Source of the DNA: Epiperipatus broadwayi
Taxonomy: Eukaryota > Onychophora > Udeonychophora > Euonychophora > Peripatidae
Assembly: GCA_028023455.1 (NCBI GenBank)
Contig: JAQFVV010006215.1
Coordinates: 9,507,950 to 9,571,949, forward strand
Reading direction: 5' to 3'
Length of the DNA: 64,000 nucleotides
Shown: in pieces, positions 62,021 through 64,000 of the stretch
Numbering within the stretch: the first letter of the stretch is position 1
Layout of the letters: every line of letters begins with the position of its first letter
Position numbers and translations under genes: made by a program
The notes under the pieces: generated by a model
Database searches by the model: none
The model's input: only the letters and a program-made list of their open reading frames with translations
Told to the model about the DNA's origin: nothing

Positions 62021-63365
62021 TATTGACTTGGAGTTCTTTCTAAGTCAGCTATAATCTCTTGGGATTGTGTCTATTTATGATTCCCTCCACCCAACATATT
62101 CATCCCAGCTTTATTCCATCCCTTCATTTTTTTAATATCTAGTTACTCTCTTACATATATATTTTATTTTTGATCTCTGCTGGTTTACTTTCAACATACA
62201 TATTTTCTTACTTGTTGTGTTGTCTGAAGTTTTTGTATTAGTCTTTCTTTAAGTTCAAGTCTCAGATAAAAATAATTAAACATATCTAATTTTAAGGCAG
62301 TATATCATTTGCTTATACTGAATGTTTCCTATATAAGCAAACAAACATATTTGAACTCAGGATTTTTCATTTTATTTATCCTACACTCTATCTCAAATAA
62401 CCAAAACCCTTGACCACACACACACTAAAAAGATACATGATCCCCAATATATATATATTTCATGCAGACCGATTGGGCCATAATGCTCGGTTTATATTAA
62501 TATAGCAATACCTCAAACTTTAATGAACTGGCTTCATTCTTCTCACTCTTCCAATTATTCAAATTTGAGAATTTGCTATCAATATAATCCTAACATTGAT
62601 TATATATTTGTGTGGGAGATTATATTCTGGTCAAATTGATGAATGTTCGTTCTGAACAAAATACAAGATATCATGCATCTTTTTCGCATATCTGTGGTCA
62701 TGGGTATTGGTTACTTGAGGTAGAGTGAAGAAGGAATAAACTGAAAAATACTGACTTTAAATCCCTCTACTTAAACATTTCTATTAAAAACTTAAAATGG
62801 TCTCAAGTAATTTTTTTTCTCTATTACAAGCAAATATAATAAAATGTTAAAAAATGAGGACAAGATTGGTTATATTTAACTTACACAACGACTAATACTG
62901 AAGTAGAAAATATTACAAGAATAGACATTTGCTGACAATTTTAAATAAACTCATTTTTGAGATGAAAGATGGATAGAAATAAATTTTCAAAATAATTACT
63001 TTAAAAATAAGTTTTATTACCAGCAATCAGTGGTATCTCTACTTTAGACACTTATTTTTGCATGATTCGATATTTCATTCTAAGTGTCTAGAGGTACCCT
63101 GTCATTCCTTCAACCAAATGCAGAAGATTAATCACATTTTGAAATAAATTTGTCATATTCATTACATATTATCAAAATACACATTCTATACTGCCTTTAA
63201 ATACTTGTCTCTAAGAACACTCATAGTTGACTCTTTAAGAAAAAATACTATTAAATGTTGTTTTTTTTTTACTTTTTATTGTTTTGTATGCCATTGACGT
63301 TTTAAATATATCCTTATATTTTCTTTATCTAGAAGAATATATCTGAAGCAAACATTACTCGGTTT
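62021..63365. other. AT-rich DNA, no gene
   Basis: Nothing supported. Confidence 0.5.
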
Positions 63366-64000
63366 AAAATTAAATTGAGAGACTGCAAATCTCTTGCGCT
63401 CATCACTATCTAGCAGCCAATCAGATCGTAAATACAAGACAGAGAATTTAATAAGAATAGGGTAATCCACCCTATTCTTTACTTGTCTTTCTATATATCC
63501 AAGCCAGTTTAAAGTACTTAGATCTGAAAGCATGAATATTAAATATCTTCACACTTAACTCACTGAGTTTAAATTACAAACATATAGCGTGAAATCCTAT
63601 GATTTACTATGCAGTAGTTTTTTTAGATGTTATAACATGCAGTAATGTATGTAAATAATATTAATTTTTATAAAACACAAACAGTATTGAAATTAAATTG
63701 AGAGATTGCAAACCTCTCGCACTCATCACTATCTAACAGCTAATCAAATTATAAATACAAGACAGAGAATTTAATAAGAATAGGGCGACCCACTACTGCA
63801 TAGTAAATCGTAGGATTTCATGCTGTATCTTTGTAATTTAAACTCAGTGAGTTAAGTGTGAAGATATTTAATATTCATGCTTTCAGATCTAAGTACTTTA
63901 GACTGGCTTGGATATATAGAAAGACAAGTAAAGAATAGGGTGGACCGCCCTATTCTTATTAAATCCTCTGCCTTGTATTTACGATCTGATTGGCTGTTAG
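63366..64000. mobile_element. Large palindromic element, cut by the window end
   Basis: The left arm (about 63413-63620) is the reverse complement of 63793-64000. Matching examples are AGCCAATCAGATCGTAAATA at the outer left and its complement at the outer right, with TTAACTCACTGAGTTTAAAT near the inner side. The spacer (63621-63792) contains a direct, more diverged copy of the outer-left segment (GAGAGATTGCAAACCTCTCG...AATAAGAATAGGG). A short inner palindrome AGAATAGGGTGGACC...CCTATTCTT is present in each arm. A partial copy lies at 57893-58060. The frame at 63276-63533 lies across the arm and shows no domain. Confidence 0.8.

Noticed and set aside
62340-62380. B-box-like GAGTTCAAAT on the minus strand
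   Set aside because: Only a single short motif with no A box or tail; not enough to call a SINE.

Overview
The window is AT-rich (roughly three quarters A+T) eukaryotic DNA. It has introns, poly-A and dinucleotide runs, LINE, SINE, Penelope-like, LTR and foldback DNA elements, and no bacterial gene arrangement. The mix (RTE-type LINE, Ty3/gypsy-like LTR elements, Penelope-like element, mariner- and pogo-like relics) suits an invertebrate animal, most plausibly an arthropod. The sequence does not fix the species.

The only host gene I can support is on the minus strand. A 54-nt exon (57674-57727) and a 137-nt exon (9867-10003) both have consensus splice sites, and their phases fit exactly (1 nt + 2 nt). 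Joined, they read into what looks like the start of a cadherin-type extracellular repeat. If they are consecutive, the intron between them is about 47.7 kb and holds nearly everything else described here.

Layout: 0.3-8.8 kb has two decayed minus-strand RTE-like LINEs, a tRNA-derived SINE and a mariner-like relic. 9.87-10.0 kb is the downstream exon. 10.9-11.75 kb holds two foldback elements. 11,968-34,185 is one large LTR-retrotransposon locus with the order LTR-internal-LTR-internal-LTR, 2.75-kb LTRs and a short duplication (ATGT) at its outer ends. Its first LTR is split by a younger, oppositely oriented LTR element (12,921-20,157; LTRs about 99% identical by eye). Both LTR families have lost protease, reverse transcriptase and RNase H. 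Both keep a coiled-coil gag-like N-terminal protein plus an integrase C-terminal tail. In the nested element these are fused into one open 277-codon frame.

37.4-39.1 kb is a Penelope-like element with a recognisable RT and GIY-YIG remnant inside about 345-bp inverted flanks. 42.8-44.3 and 50.7-51.4 kb carry two copies of a dispersed repeat, one with a foldback at its edge and an RTE 3' end inserted in it. 45.3-46.9 kb is a purine-rich, badly decayed coding-like stretch. 47,785-49,560 is a poly-A-tailed retroposed sequence with an 11-bp target duplication and an internal tandem duplication. 51.7-52.6 kb is a pogo/Tigger-like non-autonomous element. 52.7-57.4 kb contains dispersed and tandem repeats and a less AT-rich stretch without a gene.

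The upstream exon lies at 57.7 kb. Beyond it are mostly featureless AT-rich DNA, a SINE, a weak plus-strand exon candidate, a third copy of the 10.9/42.8-kb foldback family, and a large palindromic element cut by the window end. The window is best read as a giant intron acting as a transposon sink. The most unusual items are the gag/integrase-tail retroelements, the tandem LTR locus, the Penelope element and the retroposed transcript.
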